From NCBI GenBank assembly GCA_033557465.1, contig CM066041.1:154665532-154729531 (forward strand): a stretch of 64,000 nt of DNA, read 5' to 3'. The notes below the pieces were generated by a model that saw only the letters and a program-made list of their open reading frames with translations, was not told the origin of the DNA and ran no database searches. Shown in pieces: positions 20,740 to 32,275 of this stretch. The translations under genes and the position numbers were made by a program. Positions within the stretch are counted from its first letter, which is position 1. Every line of letters starts with the position of its first letter. This stretch comes from Ichthyophis bannanicus. Lineage: Eukaryota; Chordata; Amphibia; Gymnophiona; Ichthyophiidae.

Positions 20740-21990
20740 CCTTGGGATGTGGTGAATTCTCTCCCTATGTCTATCCTACTAAATGCACCAAAATTGCTGA
20801 AAAGTATGTTTCAGTGCAGCTTATTGATTATCTTGAGCAAAATGCTTTCCAAGGGTGTTTTAGGAAGGGAAGTAGCACAGAGTCATCGACTGGATTTGAA
20901 CACATAGAGGACATTTTTAAAGAGAAAGTAGGTGCTCTATTATTAGTTACACCTCTGCTTTTGATACAGTGGATCATATAAATCTGGTTGAGTGACTGAG
21001 GGCAATGAGACTTAGTGCAGCTGTGTTTGACTGGTTTGATTCATTTTCGATGGGAGAGAGGAGAAAATAGACAGGTGAAAGAGTAAATCCTCAGGGAAAT
21101 CATTATTCTCTGGTGTGCCGCAAGGCTCTTCACTTTCTGCAATGCTTTATAATATTCATACCTGCCCTTTGGCCTCCCTACTTACAAAAAGTAGTTGGCA
21201 ATTCTGGATGTATGCGGATGATTTACTGTGGATGTTTCTACATTTAAAGAAAAGGTAGTCATAGTAGCATTGTGGCTGAAGGCAGATTGGCTTATTTAAC
21301 TCAGGTAAATGCCTGTGGATTCTAATAAGCTTGTAGTCAACCTAAAGAAAACTGAGCTGCTTAGAGCAGGGCAGAATTTAACCTTTTCTGAAGCAGAGAT
21401 GATGGCTGCGGGGTTTAATGGGATTAATAATGCCTCAGCCCAGACTGTAAAATGCTTAGGGTGGACACTTGCTTCTCAAGTCTCTGGTAAAAATTAAATC
21501 CAGATGGATGTGAATCAAGCTTTTGATAAGTTAGAAACTACATGCAAATTGTACCATTTCATTTCCTCATCAGATTTTTGAGCTGTTGGCCAGGCATTTG
21601 TGATACTGTTGCAAAGCCTTATATGCCGGTTTGTCAGATTATATGATACCTGTTTTGCAAATGGTGCAAGATCCAGCCGCATGACTGATCACAGGTTGTC
21701 CATTTAGAGATTTGATCACACCATTTTTACATGAGCTGCAACGGCTGCATATACAATTCTGTGTAAGATTTAAGTGTTTCTCTCTGATTCACTTCACGGT
21801 TTATGAATGCAGCCACTTTCATCTGGCAGAACTATTTCAGCTTCTCGATCTGTAGGCACTTCATATTTATTTTTTTCCAGGTATCTTTTGCACAATTATC
21901 TGTCACAAGGAAATCTATAATTTCAGTTGCTGGTCCCTTATTAGGTATTCTCTGCCTCCAGTGTTCTGTCAACAAATTAATTATTTAGAC
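20740..21990 (+). pseudogene. L2-like LINE reverse transcriptase relic
   Basis: The broken plus-strand frames carry EKYVSVQLIDYLEQNAFQGC, TAFDTVDHINLV (FDTVDH is the L2 palm motif with the first catalytic Asp), FDWFDSFSMGERR, then NKLVVNLKKTELL and KCLGWTL. Many frameshifts. The order matches an L2/Rex-type LINE RT from fingers to palm to thumb. Confidence 0.65.
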
Positions 21991-22012
21991 TTTCTGAACC
22001 AGTTAAAAACTA

Positions 22013-22325
22013 CAGGGGCATATTCAAAGGGATATATGCGGTCCGTAAACCTGCAAACTGCATAAACCTAGTTAGTCCTGCTGAATATACCCTCCTAACC
22101 CAGTTTAGTGCCTGCCGTTTACTTGTTAGTGACCGGGTGTTGAGAGGGAGTGGAACCGTTAGCTAGCTGGTCAGGGTGATATTAAGCCACTGACTGGTTA
22201 GCCAAAACGCCTCAACTTTTACAATGCGGTTAGCGGCTGAATATCGCGGCTAACCAGATTGCAAACCAGATGCCCAGTGCCGATCACCAGATATGACCCA
22301 GCACTGAATATCCGGGATTTATTTA
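22013..22325. repeat. GATATTC-family repeat, copy 2
   Basis: Runs from GGGGCATATTCAAAGG to ACTGAATATCCGGG, with GGTTAGC and GAATATC blocks throughout and CTGCAAACTGCATAAA near the left end. Confidence 0.65.
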
Positions 22326-22729
22326 AAGTACTTTGGATGGCATAATGTTCTCAGCTCAATTTCAGAGGTGCAGCATGTTGTTGTATTATTGCCTGTTTTA
22401 GTTCTTGTGTGGTTCAATCCACCTAGGACATTATTGTATATTACATAATATAAATTAATACATGAAATGAGAGTGTAAAAGCAAAAGGGAAGAAGGAACT
22501 AGGGAAGGGAGGCAGTTCGCGTCGTGAGCAAGTGAGTGAGGGGGGCAGACTTAGGCCTGAGGCAGCAACATGTGGTGCCAAGACCTGGTTTGCAACTCCC
22601 CTTTTATTCCCCTCTCAGCCCTTCTATTCCAGCCCCCCCCCCACCCCACAAACACTCTTCTCACTCTTTCATCAGTCCTTCTTCATCTTCCAATCCCCCT
22701 CTCATCATCTCTTTCCTCATAAGAATTGC

Positions 22730-22850
22730 CATACTGGGTCAGTCCAAAGATCCATCAATCCCAGTATGCGGTTTCCAATCCAGGTCACATAGGTACCCTG
22801 CATAAGAGGTTTGGAGAGGTAACTTCCCATTTGAAAACTGGAAGTAGACA
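22730..22850 (-). repeat. CR1-type 3' tail (minus)
   Basis: ATAAGAATTGCCATACTGGG and CCATCAATCCCAGTAT match the tail at 10785 and 49510 in reverse. Confidence 0.65.
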
Positions 22851-24600
22851 CTAACAATTTATGGCAGCCATCAATCTCTGAGCGCCTCCTTCTGCCATGC
22901 AAAGCTCACTCCTGCTCTCAGACTTCTGCAAGCCCTCTGCAAGCCTCCAGGCACCACGCAGCGATCGCTCACAGCCATGCACCGCGCTGGGCTGCTGGTG
23001 TGTTTTTCTGGTCCTGCACAGTGAAGCCAAATGCATTCACGGTTTACCACAATGCCGTAGCCTCTGCTGAGTGAGCAAAGTGGATAGCATCGCTTCATAA
23101 ATTGCGTGTTGGAAACCAAACTGTGGCAGCAGCGGGTCAGCTCAGCATGTCGTGCATGTGAGTTCACAATTTCCAGCCAGCTCAGGCTTGGCCTTTTGCG
23201 CATAGGTGGAGGCAGGCAGGTGCAAGTGGCAGAGGAGGACCCTGGGTAGGGGGCAACGGGATGGGAGAAAAGGCTGAGGAGAGAACAGAACAGCGATGAC
23301 AGAAAAGATGGAGTGTAAGAAAGGGCAAAGGACAGGGGAGGGGATGTGCAGTCTGGGAAAATAAAGTATGAGGACAGGGAAGAGGAATAGAGAACAGGAA
23401 AAATAAGAGAACTGATGCAGAAAGGACAGCAGGGGGGAAGGGAAAATAATGAGGGAAAGAAAAGAGAGAAAATGGATAGAGTGTTAAAATATCCATTCTG
23501 AAGAAAGGAAAAATGGGAGAGAGAACTAAAACAAAAGAAAAAAAAGACATCAGAGAGAAAGGGTCTGTCCTCATGACCTGGAGCCATCTAGTAACCGTAC
23601 TCCTCCCCCGTTCCCCCCCTCTTTCTCAGCACTTGCCACCTTCCTCCCTTCCCTTCTCTCCCTAGCAGCTTGTTCCTTCCTTCTGCTGCACTCTCCTCAA
23701 CACCTGGCTTTTGGCTTCTTTTCCCCTCTCTCCCATTTTCCTAGTATCTGGCTCCTGCCCCCACTTTCCCCCTTCCCCTGTACTTGGTTTCTACAATGGA
23801 AGTAAAACCAGTACTGGCTTATTCTGTCCTCCATGATCGGACACCACCTGTAACCTTAGGGATGAACCAGATGCTGGGGGAGGTAGAGGCTAGCTTCTAA
23901 GGAACGAAAGCAGAAGTACAGGAGGCGAGTAAAGAGGGTGAAAGGCAAGGGGACTAGGAAAAAAAGAGAGAGACATAGGAGGAAAGAAAGAAAGCTGGAG
24001 GGGATGAGAGTGAATGGAAAACTGCTAAGTAAGAGGCAGGTTGGGAGTGTGAGAGAGGAAGAGAAAGAGGAGCGATTGGAGGCTAGAGAAGAGAGAAACA
24101 GAGAAAAGATGAAAAGGAAAGATGAGTGTCAGATATAGGGAGAAAATACTGGAAGAGGGAGAACAAATGGAAAAAAGATCTTGAAAAGGACTTAAGAGAA
24201 GTCCGACAAGAGAAACAAGGACAAGAGAGATGCAATCAAAAAATGTTCAGACATCAAAGGTAGAAAAAACATATTTTCTTTTAAGTTTTTAGTTACTGGA
24301 CTGTCAGCTTTGTAAAATGTGGGTCTCTTCTCTCTTTGCATTTTGTACAGCTCAGGGGGCAAAGCTTTTCAGTTCCTAGCTCTCTGTGGTGCAGCGCTGC
24401 ATGCCTAACCTGATTTATTCCGGTTTCCACGTCAGGTTTTATCTGCATGTTTCTGTTTTCTAATTTGTGATCTCTTGTTCTGCATTAGATGAACGGTGGT
24501 CTCAGGGGTGACTCAAGACAATCTGCCGCCTAAAGTGAGAGATGAGCTGCCCCCCCCCCCCCCCCAGGCAGCCAAAATGAAGGGGCCTCCACAGAGCCTA
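22850..24600. other. No gene; polypurine/polypyrimidine tracts
   Basis: Strand-asymmetric sequence: GA-rich at 23250-23570 and 23930-24260, CT-rich at 23590-23790, and a poly-C run at 24548-24567. Open frames of up to 238 codons here are low-complexity artefacts with no domain. Confidence 0.6.
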
Positions 24601-24604
24601 GTCA

Positions 24605-25850
24605 GGAACCTCTCATGATATTCAGCTGGTGGTAGTTTTAGAGCAGGATCAGGAGAATCAGTGTTTGTTTAGAGACGTGGTGGACAGGCTGAGGATGAAT
24701 CAGCTGGTATTGAATGCCCGAAAGTCTGAGATCCTGTTGTGTGGGGAGTTGGATGAAGGCAGTTTGAGGAGAGGTTCGACTAGAATGGAAGAAAGAAATG
24801 ATGGATCTGGGGTTAGATGGGATGCAGATCTGACATTACATGCCCATGGGAGGAGTAGCCTAGTGGTTGGGGCAAGGTACTTCAGGCCAGAAGGTCAGAG
24901 GTTCAAATTCCACCAGAGGACAGCAACCTTGGGCCGGAAAGACTGGGGTTTCTAGTCCCACAGATGCTCCTTGTGGTCTTGGGCAAGCCACTTAACCCTC
25001 CATTGCCCATGTTCCCTGTAAGTATTAGTGTATGTGTCTCATATCCCCTCGTGTTAAATGTATCCCCCAATTGTGTTGTGACCACTTTGATTGAAGGATA
25101 AGGCAGTATACAAAACTGCCTAAATAAATAAAATAAAATAAATGTTCTGCACACAGCCTATGGTAAACTACAGGCAGTGTGGCAACTGCGACTGTTTGTA
25201 GATGAGGGGGCGATGCAACTCTTAATGCAAGCCAATTTTGGATTATTACAGTATTTTGTATGTGGGATTACCAGGGTATATGTTAAGGAAGTTGCAAGTA
25301 GTGCAAAATACTGCCATTCTTGTACTCTCTGGGAGGGGGAGAAGGGATTCAGTCTCAGATGTGCTCCGATAAATTGCATTGGCTCCCTATCCAGCAGCGG
25401 AGTATATTGAAGTTGCTAGTGCTAACATTTAAAACAGTCAGAGGGGAGGGGTCCGGTTATTTGCGAGATCTACTAACCTGGTATTAGCTGGGGAGGGTCA
25501 CCTTCTGGCTATTCCAGGTTGTCAGCAGAAGAGATGGAGAGATAGAGAATTTAGGACAGTGGTACCAACTTGGTGGAATAAACTCCCAGGAAGTTTGTGG
25601 GAGGAGCAGGAATTGATGACTTTCAGAAAAATCTTGAAAACATTCTCATTTTCTCATTAAGGAGGCTAAATACGGAGGGGGCAGAGCAGGAATCCAGTTG
25701 CAGATGGGGTGGTTAGAGGTGCAGGGGTTTGGTTAATTGGAATGCTATGCTACGTATGTTTTCTTTTTTTAAGAATTGCACGCTGCCTTGAAGGCTATGG
25801 CATATGACAGTATAGAAATGTTTTAAAATAAAATAAATAAAACAACACCA
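24605..25850 (+). pseudogene. L2-like LINE RT C-terminal part, with SINE insert
   Basis: It opens with HDIQLVVVLEQDQENQCLF (DDTQLV-like, just after the RT active site) and RLRMNQLVLNARKSEILLCG. A SINE interrupts it at 24848-25141. It resumes with KLQVVQNTAILVLSGRGRRD and VPTWWNKLPGSLWEEQELMTFRKILKTFSF, then a 3' UTR ending in AAATAAAATAAATAAAAC. Frames are broken. Confidence 0.75.
24848..25141 (+). repeat. CORE/MIR-like tRNA SINE (plus)
   Basis: GGAGGAGTAGCCTAGTGGTT, GAGGTTCAAATTCCACC, TTGTGGTCTTGGGCAAGCCA, CCACTTTGATTGAAGG and an AAATAAATAAAATAAA tail. It has all parts of the family and is the best reference copy in the window. Confidence 0.88.
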
Positions 25851-26109
25851 ATGAGGTGGTTGCCCCAAGAATAGAAAAAAGCAATATATTCCCAGGCTAT
25901 ATAAGGTTTTATTTTTATTTAATTTATAAGAGTTTACAATACAAGCTAAATAACCCAGGGAAAACTTCATAATACACATATATCAAACAACAATCCTTAA
26001 AAGGAAATTTTAAAAAGCCCACAATTCATGTATAATAGATAACACAAGGAAACGGGCAAAGCCACTATGGAGGTCTATCATCAATCTAATCTTAAACCTC
26101 CCCCACAGC

Positions 26110-27701
26110 ATTCCCTCTATCTACAAGAAAGTTTTCCAAATGGGAAACATCTTGGAATACAAATGTATCTCCTCACAATGTGACCACACACTTGCAAGGG
26201 AAATGAAGACAGAATGTAGCTCTCAGGGCTAATACCTGGGGCTTCAATTCGAAAAACTGCTTCCATCGGAGCTGAGTGCTCTAAGTAACATCTGGAAATA
26301 TAGTTAAATGCTGACCACAAAATGGGGCATCCTTCTTCTGAAAATAAACCTTAAGTATTTTAATTTTAATAGCTTCCGAAGGAAAGGTGATCAATAGCAT
26401 GGAGCACCTCGGAATAATGTCCAGTGAATCCTCCAGGAAGGCAGTTACATTTTGATTAACTGAAGGAGCCAATACATCTACAGTAAGCCCTCTTCAGAGG
26501 GATTAACTTCCCGAACCTGGGAAGGAAGATAATAAGCATGAAGAACCTCAATAGGATCAGGAAAAGACAAAACTTAGGAAAAGTATTTCTTTAACAATAT
26601 GATTCAGACCTTTAAATACTTAAAGAGAAATAATGAACAAACAAACCTCTTCCAAGGCGGGGAAGCTGTAAAACTAGAGGGCATAATATGAAGCTGCAAG
26701 GGGGTAAACTGAAAGGCAATGTCAGGAAATACTTTTCCACTGAAAGGGTGGTGGATGCTTGGAATGCCCTCCCGATGGAAGTGGTGGGAGCAAATACAGT
26801 GACAGAATTCAAAATGGCCTGGGACAGACACAGTGGATCCCTTTACAGCAACAGGATAAAATCAAAATAAACTTAATTAACTAATTTCTCAACATACAGG
26901 GGTGTCCTACATGGAATGGTAAGTTCACCCCTAAAACAAAGACATGGGGAGGGTTCACCCCTAAAACAAAGACATAGGGAGGGGTGGCCTGCATGGAGCG
27001 GCAGGTGCACCTACTCTTGCCATCTTACTGGGCAGACTAGATGGACCATACTGGTCTTTATTTGCCATCATTTACTATGTTACTATGGGGACAACAGACG
27101 TGTATAAGGAAAATTTTAAAAAGATAAACTACGTACTCGAAGCAAATTTTCTAATGCTTCCAATTTAGTATGGATAACCAAAGAATCCTTAATAAGTGCC
27201 ACACTCATTTGTTGAATTGGTTGCATCAGAGAATCAAGCTTGGAGACTGCACTATTAACAAAGGAAACCTCACTATCAAGTTCCTGAAGAGGAACTACAG
27301 TCTCTTGGGAAAATGAATATAATGATACTACAGTAGTACTTAATTTCACATCAATGAATTTCATTGCCCTCAGACATCCTTTAACGTAATTTCCCCCTCT
27401 GAAGGAACACCCAGGGAATTGAGGAAATCCCAGACACCCAGGGTGTTACTGGCTTAGTAAGGCATAATTGAGGACAATCCTGAGGCAGCAAACCAGAGGA
27501 TCCATCCTCCATAAAAGTGGAAGCTAGTAGGGGAGCTGGACAGGGAGGCAGAGTACTGCCACCAGAGCTAAGCAAGACCCCTTCGGGTGAGGTCTGTAAT
27601 GCTAAAGGGATGAGGTGGCTGTCCATAAGATCGGCAGTCTTACCTGCTAATACAGTAGACACGGGAATCTTCACCCCAGCCTTATTCTTCCGCTTTCCCA
27701 T
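26110..27701 (-). pseudogene. L1/Tx1 ORF1 relic, split by a CR1 tail
   Basis: From ATG 27701 it reads MGKRKNKAGVKIPVSTVLAG, then after a break a coiled-coil part (SAVSKLDSLMQPIQQMSVAL, 27364-27116). A CR1 3' end (26612-27095, opposite strand) interrupts. It then continues with IKILKVYFQKKDAPFCGQHL, TIFPDVTRALS and a basic end, the C-terminal domain of L1 ORF1. At least two frame breaks. Confidence 0.75.
26612..27095 (+). repeat. CR1 3' end inserted in the L1 ORF1
   Basis: It keeps GNVRKYFSTERVVDAWNALP (the conserved CR1 C-terminus) and the 3' UTR block GGGCAGACTAGATGGACCAT, ending TTTACTATGTTACTATG. A 23-27 bp direct repeat (TTCACCCCTAAAACAAAGAC) occurs twice at 26927-26981. Confidence 0.85.
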
Positions 27702-28373
27702 AAATAAAGTCAACAACAAAGACAAAATAATCAATTCAAAGAACAAAACTGCCATGTGTCGCTGTGGTACTGTAGGGGCGCCAAAGGGGCGCAACCTTCC
27801 CCTTTGTACATGCCCCTTCAGATCATGTCCTGCAGTTGTGGGAACAGTGGCAAGATCTTATAGTTCCTGGGGGGGGGGGGGGCGTTCTTCCAGGAATGAG
27901 GCTGCCACCTCAGTGCCTGTCCAAAGTTCACCTGCAGGTTTCCTGGTAAGGCAGACAGCAAGGCAGTCCCGGGCTGATGGAGAGGGCCAACTAACACCTC
28001 CTTCACTCAGTCAGATCAAGGTTCCCTATAAGGTTTTTTAAAAAACTTTGCAATGCTGGTTTTGTGCAGCTAAAATTGTAGCAGCTATATAGCCTGGGAA
28101 TCTAATGTAAAATAATACTGACCCCTGACATTGCACACTGGATTCTCATGCTATTAAATGGAACTATATATTCTGCAAAAACAAAGGAGATGCTAGGTGA
28201 TCACACACCAAGAAGCAAAGTAAAAAAGCAAGAACCACAGTTAATTTTATTCTGGTGTTATACTGTATACTGCACTGTGCTTCTTGCTTTTTATTTTTGA
28301 ACATATATTCTATATCCAAAGAAGTCCTTCTCTCAATAATGAGTGCAAAGGACATTTCCCCATAAAACTCAGC

Positions 28374-28591
28374 CAGTGTTCTCTCCAGAAATTTTTGCCA
28401 GCCAGGTGGCATGAAGGAATAGTCGGGTGGGCTGCAATATAAGCCAGCTAGCAGCAAATATAATGAGTCATCTTTCATTTTCCATTAAATACTCATTATT
28501 TGGCCATGTTGATTCATCAGATTAAGGTAGCTGGGGAGTAAGTAAAATCATCTGGGTGGTGCCCATTTAAAAAGTCCTGGGGAGAACACTA
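28374..28591. repeat. hAT-like MITE
   Basis: CAGTGTTCTCTCCAGAAATT at the left and GTCCTGGGGAGAACACT at the right form imperfect inverted ends of about 35 bp. The start CAGTGTTCTC is typical of hAT. No clear 8-bp duplication. Confidence 0.55.
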
Positions 28592-28728
28592 TCAACATAC
28601 AAAACTAATTTCTGATTCTGGTGTCATCTCAGTAACAGCAATATAAACTTCACATGGACATGTGGAGGCACATTTTGACCTGGCTGTCCAGCCCCTTGTG
28701 CAGCTGACCAGAAGCAGGACACCCAAAG

Positions 28729-29297
28729 GTAGACCCGATTCTGATCCCGTGGTGGCTAGACGTACTCCCGTGATCAGAATCGGGTCTACGGCCTGAACGC
28801 ATAGGCTGGTCCCTGATTGGCCTGCATACCTAGCAGATCCCTGGCTACCTCAGTCAGGCTCCTGAATGGAGCTACATTGCCATGGCCGCCAGAGTTTTTC
28901 TTCTTTCCCTGCAACTGGACCCTCGATCTGGCCTCCCATGGCCAGGGTCCGGCTGCAGAGATCTTCCTGCACCCACTACCTGTTTTTCTGGCCCGGTGGC
29001 ATGATCCTGCGACGTCCAGAGGGACTTATTCCACCTCTGTGATGGAATGTCCTTCGTCTAAGTTCACGGGCCCGGACGTACAAGGCCGACCTCAGAATTG
29101 GCCCTGTACGTCCGGGGTCGCAGCCTGCCCATGCCCCGCCCTCCTTCTGTCTCAGTAAATGCCTCCTGCCCCCATCTAATCCTCCCCGTACAGACGCACG
29201 GTTCATACAGGGAGGCATTAGCTAGGGCCGGCAGGGGAGCGAATAGCGGGGATGGACGTCCAATCCAGGCGTCCATCCCCGCTAATCACTGTACTGA
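28729..29297. repeat. GC-rich interspersed repeat bounded by hairpins, copy 2
   Basis: The left hairpin has perfect 18-bp arms (GTAGACCCGATTCTGATC at 28729 and its inverse at 28772-28789). The right hairpin is at 29244-29283. Another inner inverted pair (CGGACGTACA / TGTACGTCCG) lies at 29070-29116. The body matches 13690-14110. Confidence 0.75.
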
Positions 29298-29644
29298 ATG
29301 ACTCCCATTGTGATGCAATATAAAACTATACAAAAATTACTCAGGACCTATAGAGAAAATTTACTATACCATACCATAACGGCATTAACTTCCAAAACTC
29401 ACATAAGGAAAAGAGCAGCACTCTAAGAGATCTGTTTAATTAAGCATGTTAGGCTTTTGCAGCTAACATGGCAAAAAAGTGCAGATAGCGCTGTGTTAGC
29501 TGCATGTCATCTATGGCGGGGCGGGGATGCACAGCATCTCCCCAGCAGATGAAACACTGTGGCCCGGCAGCACCGTGGATCCACTGAGGTGGCATTATGG
29601 GCACCTGGGCTGCCTGCATCTTTTATGGTTACTCATAATTCTGT

Positions 29645-30450
29645 GTCTAGCTCAGTTTCCCTTAAGATATTGAACCCACAATTGCCATACTTTATCGTTC
29701 TCTGAGTAATTCAGCTCTTTTGCTTCAAAACTAATTATGAGCACTTGTTCACACAAAAATGTAAGCTCATATTTTTCCTCTTGCAGGCCGAACAAATCCA
29801 TCCTATTAGGAGAAGCTTTATGTCTCTGTTCCAAATCCTTAATTTCAGCTTCTAAATGAGGTATTTCTTTTCCTCGTTTTCTTTTCCATGCAGGAAAACT
29901 AATAATCTCACCCCGAAGACCAGTCTTATAGGTTTCCCATACTAACAAAGGAGAAGATTCTGAAGATGCAATCCTCTGGAAGAAATCTGCCATAAACTGC
30001 TGGAATTGTTCCTTAAAATCTGGGTTACTAAGGACCCCACAATTAAGGTTCCATAACGAAGGGCCATTGCAATCCCCTGATCCAGTGATCTCCATTGAGG
30101 TGGCTACATGATTTGAAATGAGGATGGAATTGATAGCGTTAGACGCCTCAGGTACCAATCCCCAGGACACCAAAAAGTAAACAATTCTTGTATATGACTG
30201 ATGTGGTGCTGATCAAAATGTATAATCTTTAGATGCAGGATAGAGCAAATGCCATGGATCTGATATACCTCCAACTTTTATCTAATTGTGAAAGCCTTTA
30301 AGGTTTTGGTCGTGGTGAGGCTATATGCTGAGATTCTATCTAGAGCTTCTAATGGCTGATTAACCCCCTTCCCTACAATTTTAGGGAGAACCCCATATTC
30401 CATAGGAATTGTGGTAAGGATCTCAATGTGAAGTCTGAAGAATCAGTTAT
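29645..30450 (-). pseudogene. L1 ORF2 fragment, endonuclease-RT linker
   Basis: The frame 30173-29652 contains SPLLVWETYKTGLRGEIISF followed by a Lys/Arg and Glu-rich helix (KRGKEIPHLEAEIKDLEQRH). WETYK..RG.II is the L1 segment between endonuclease and RT. Upstream bases to 30450 continue the element in broken frames. No catalytic part remains. Confidence 0.75.
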
Positions 30451-31384
30451 GGGAGCATAAACATAAAAAAAAAATTTAACACCATGAACACCAACAACCT
30501 TCTGTGTCAGTAACTTGATGCACTATTTGACATTGCAAAGACTTAGCAAACATTATTATAACCCCTCTTTTTTTTTAGAAATAACAGAAGAGAACACCAC
30601 TTTCTCCAACCAAGAAATAGAGAACATTTTACAACAATTAAATAATAAATGCATTTCTTGTAACAGCACAACTTGTGCTCTCAATTTTTTTAAAAATAAC
30701 TAACACATTGGCATGTTTAATGGGATAGTTTAATCTGTTTGCAATCCAAGAAGCCACTTTAAACTTAGATATTCTGACACATTAATCAATCTTTTCCCTC
30801 TGTCCCCACCATTCCCAATACCCCATCTCTACCTTCCCACCCCCATGAAGTCAACCCAATTTACCGTGGATGCCAATAAAACAGAAAACATAAAAGCTTA
30901 AAAGCTGAAGACAGTGGTCCCTGCTGAACAATCTGGCTCTGTAATAGTTGGATCATCTGGCAAGCTGGGCATGTGACTACAGACAACTAGCCCTACCCAA
31001 AATATACCCCACCCCCTTGAAAAAGGAAACAGGCCCCAATGTCCCAAGAAGCAACATCAAAACAAAAGTACAACTACATACCCAGGGACCTGTTTTCATT
31101 AAATATGCAATCACTAACTCTGAGTCCCTTCATTTATAGACTATACTCTGTCCTAATCCCCTCCTACATATAACTACTTATTCAACTAAATCCCTCGGAT
31201 CTTGTTCTTCCTCTATTATTTTCTGATTCTATTTCCTTGCATGCATCATTGTAGTGCTTCTTATCTCATCTTGATGTATGTTGGAAATTTCAGTTAAGTT
31301 CTGTGACTACTTGTCTTTCTCCTCTGGCTTTATCTTGTCTGTGTTTCTGAGAAATTCTCAGAGTTGCAGCACCTGCTAACCACA
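30451..31384. other. No gene recognised; AT-rich
   Basis: No family or domain seen. Confidence 0.4.
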
Positions 31385-31740
31385 CAAACCCCACTGACCC
31401 AGCAGGCCAATGCCATTGAATATCCCCACTGACCATCTTGGCACAATCTGTAGTGCCAGGATGGTGCGTGTGCAGGCCTGGGGCACTCCTGGCACCTATC
31501 CGGTCAGCTGCAATTTTTAGCCCGCTAACCAGATAGGTAACCGCATAAAGTTAGGACAGATCAATGACTTCCTTACTTTATGCAATTTTGTTATTTCGTT
31601 AGAGGCTGAATATCGCCATTGATCGGATAGCAATGGAGGTCAGTGGCAAAACGGGATATTTAGCGCAGGTTTCAGGTGCTTTACAAGTGCTGACTGCCAA
31701 TGACCGAATAGTATTGGGCCTGATTTTCATACTCCGTCAT
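31385..31740. repeat. GATATTC-family repeat, copy 3
   Basis: Contains CATTGAATATCCCCAC, GGCTGAATATCGCC and ATTGGGCCTGATTTTC, in the order typical of the family. Confidence 0.6.
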
Positions 31741-31759
31741 GAAGATACTTTATACTCTG

Positions 31760-32275
31760 GGGGGTGATTTACTTGTTGCCCATTCTTGGAGAGACTCATT
31801 TAAAACTAGGCAAGATTCTGGCTTTTACAAGTAGTCTGCCTGAGATCTTTTAAAAAAGGATTATTTCTGTTATAGTTTTATATTGCCGGTTAATTTGCTG
31901 GATTATATTCGTAGCTTTTTTAAAGAAGGGAATGTTCCTATTTTTTAGGAAGCCCTTTTTTGTTGTTGATGGGATTTTGTTTTCCTTAGCTTTAATCCTA
32001 GACATTTAAAAGGAAAGAAGGCAACTAATACTAACCCACCTTGAGAAGCTCGTGCTGTGCACTTAACCATGTATATAGTTACATTAACTGGCTTGTATAT
32101 AGTTATCATGTTCTCCCTGTTAAGAAACTTGTTTATTGTATACCCAAGTTATTTTTACCTGTTTATTGTAAGCACAAATCACTAAACTGAGATGTGTAGA
32201 TTTAATGTTTATTGTAAACCGCACTGATCTTAAATAGCGCGGTATAAAAGAAAATGTAATAAATAAATAATAATA
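31760..32275 (+). repeat. LINE 3' UTR
   Basis: T-rich 3' UTR ending GTTTATTGTAAACCGCACTG and AATAAATAAATAATAATAAT. The GTAAACCGC...GCGGTATA tail is shared with 57180 and 59020 and, reversed, with 50430. Confidence 0.7.

Noticed and set aside
22871..23587. 238-codon minus-strand frame as a membrane protein
   Set aside because: Phe/Leu/Ser-rich only because the DNA is a polypyrimidine tract; neighbouring frames look the same.
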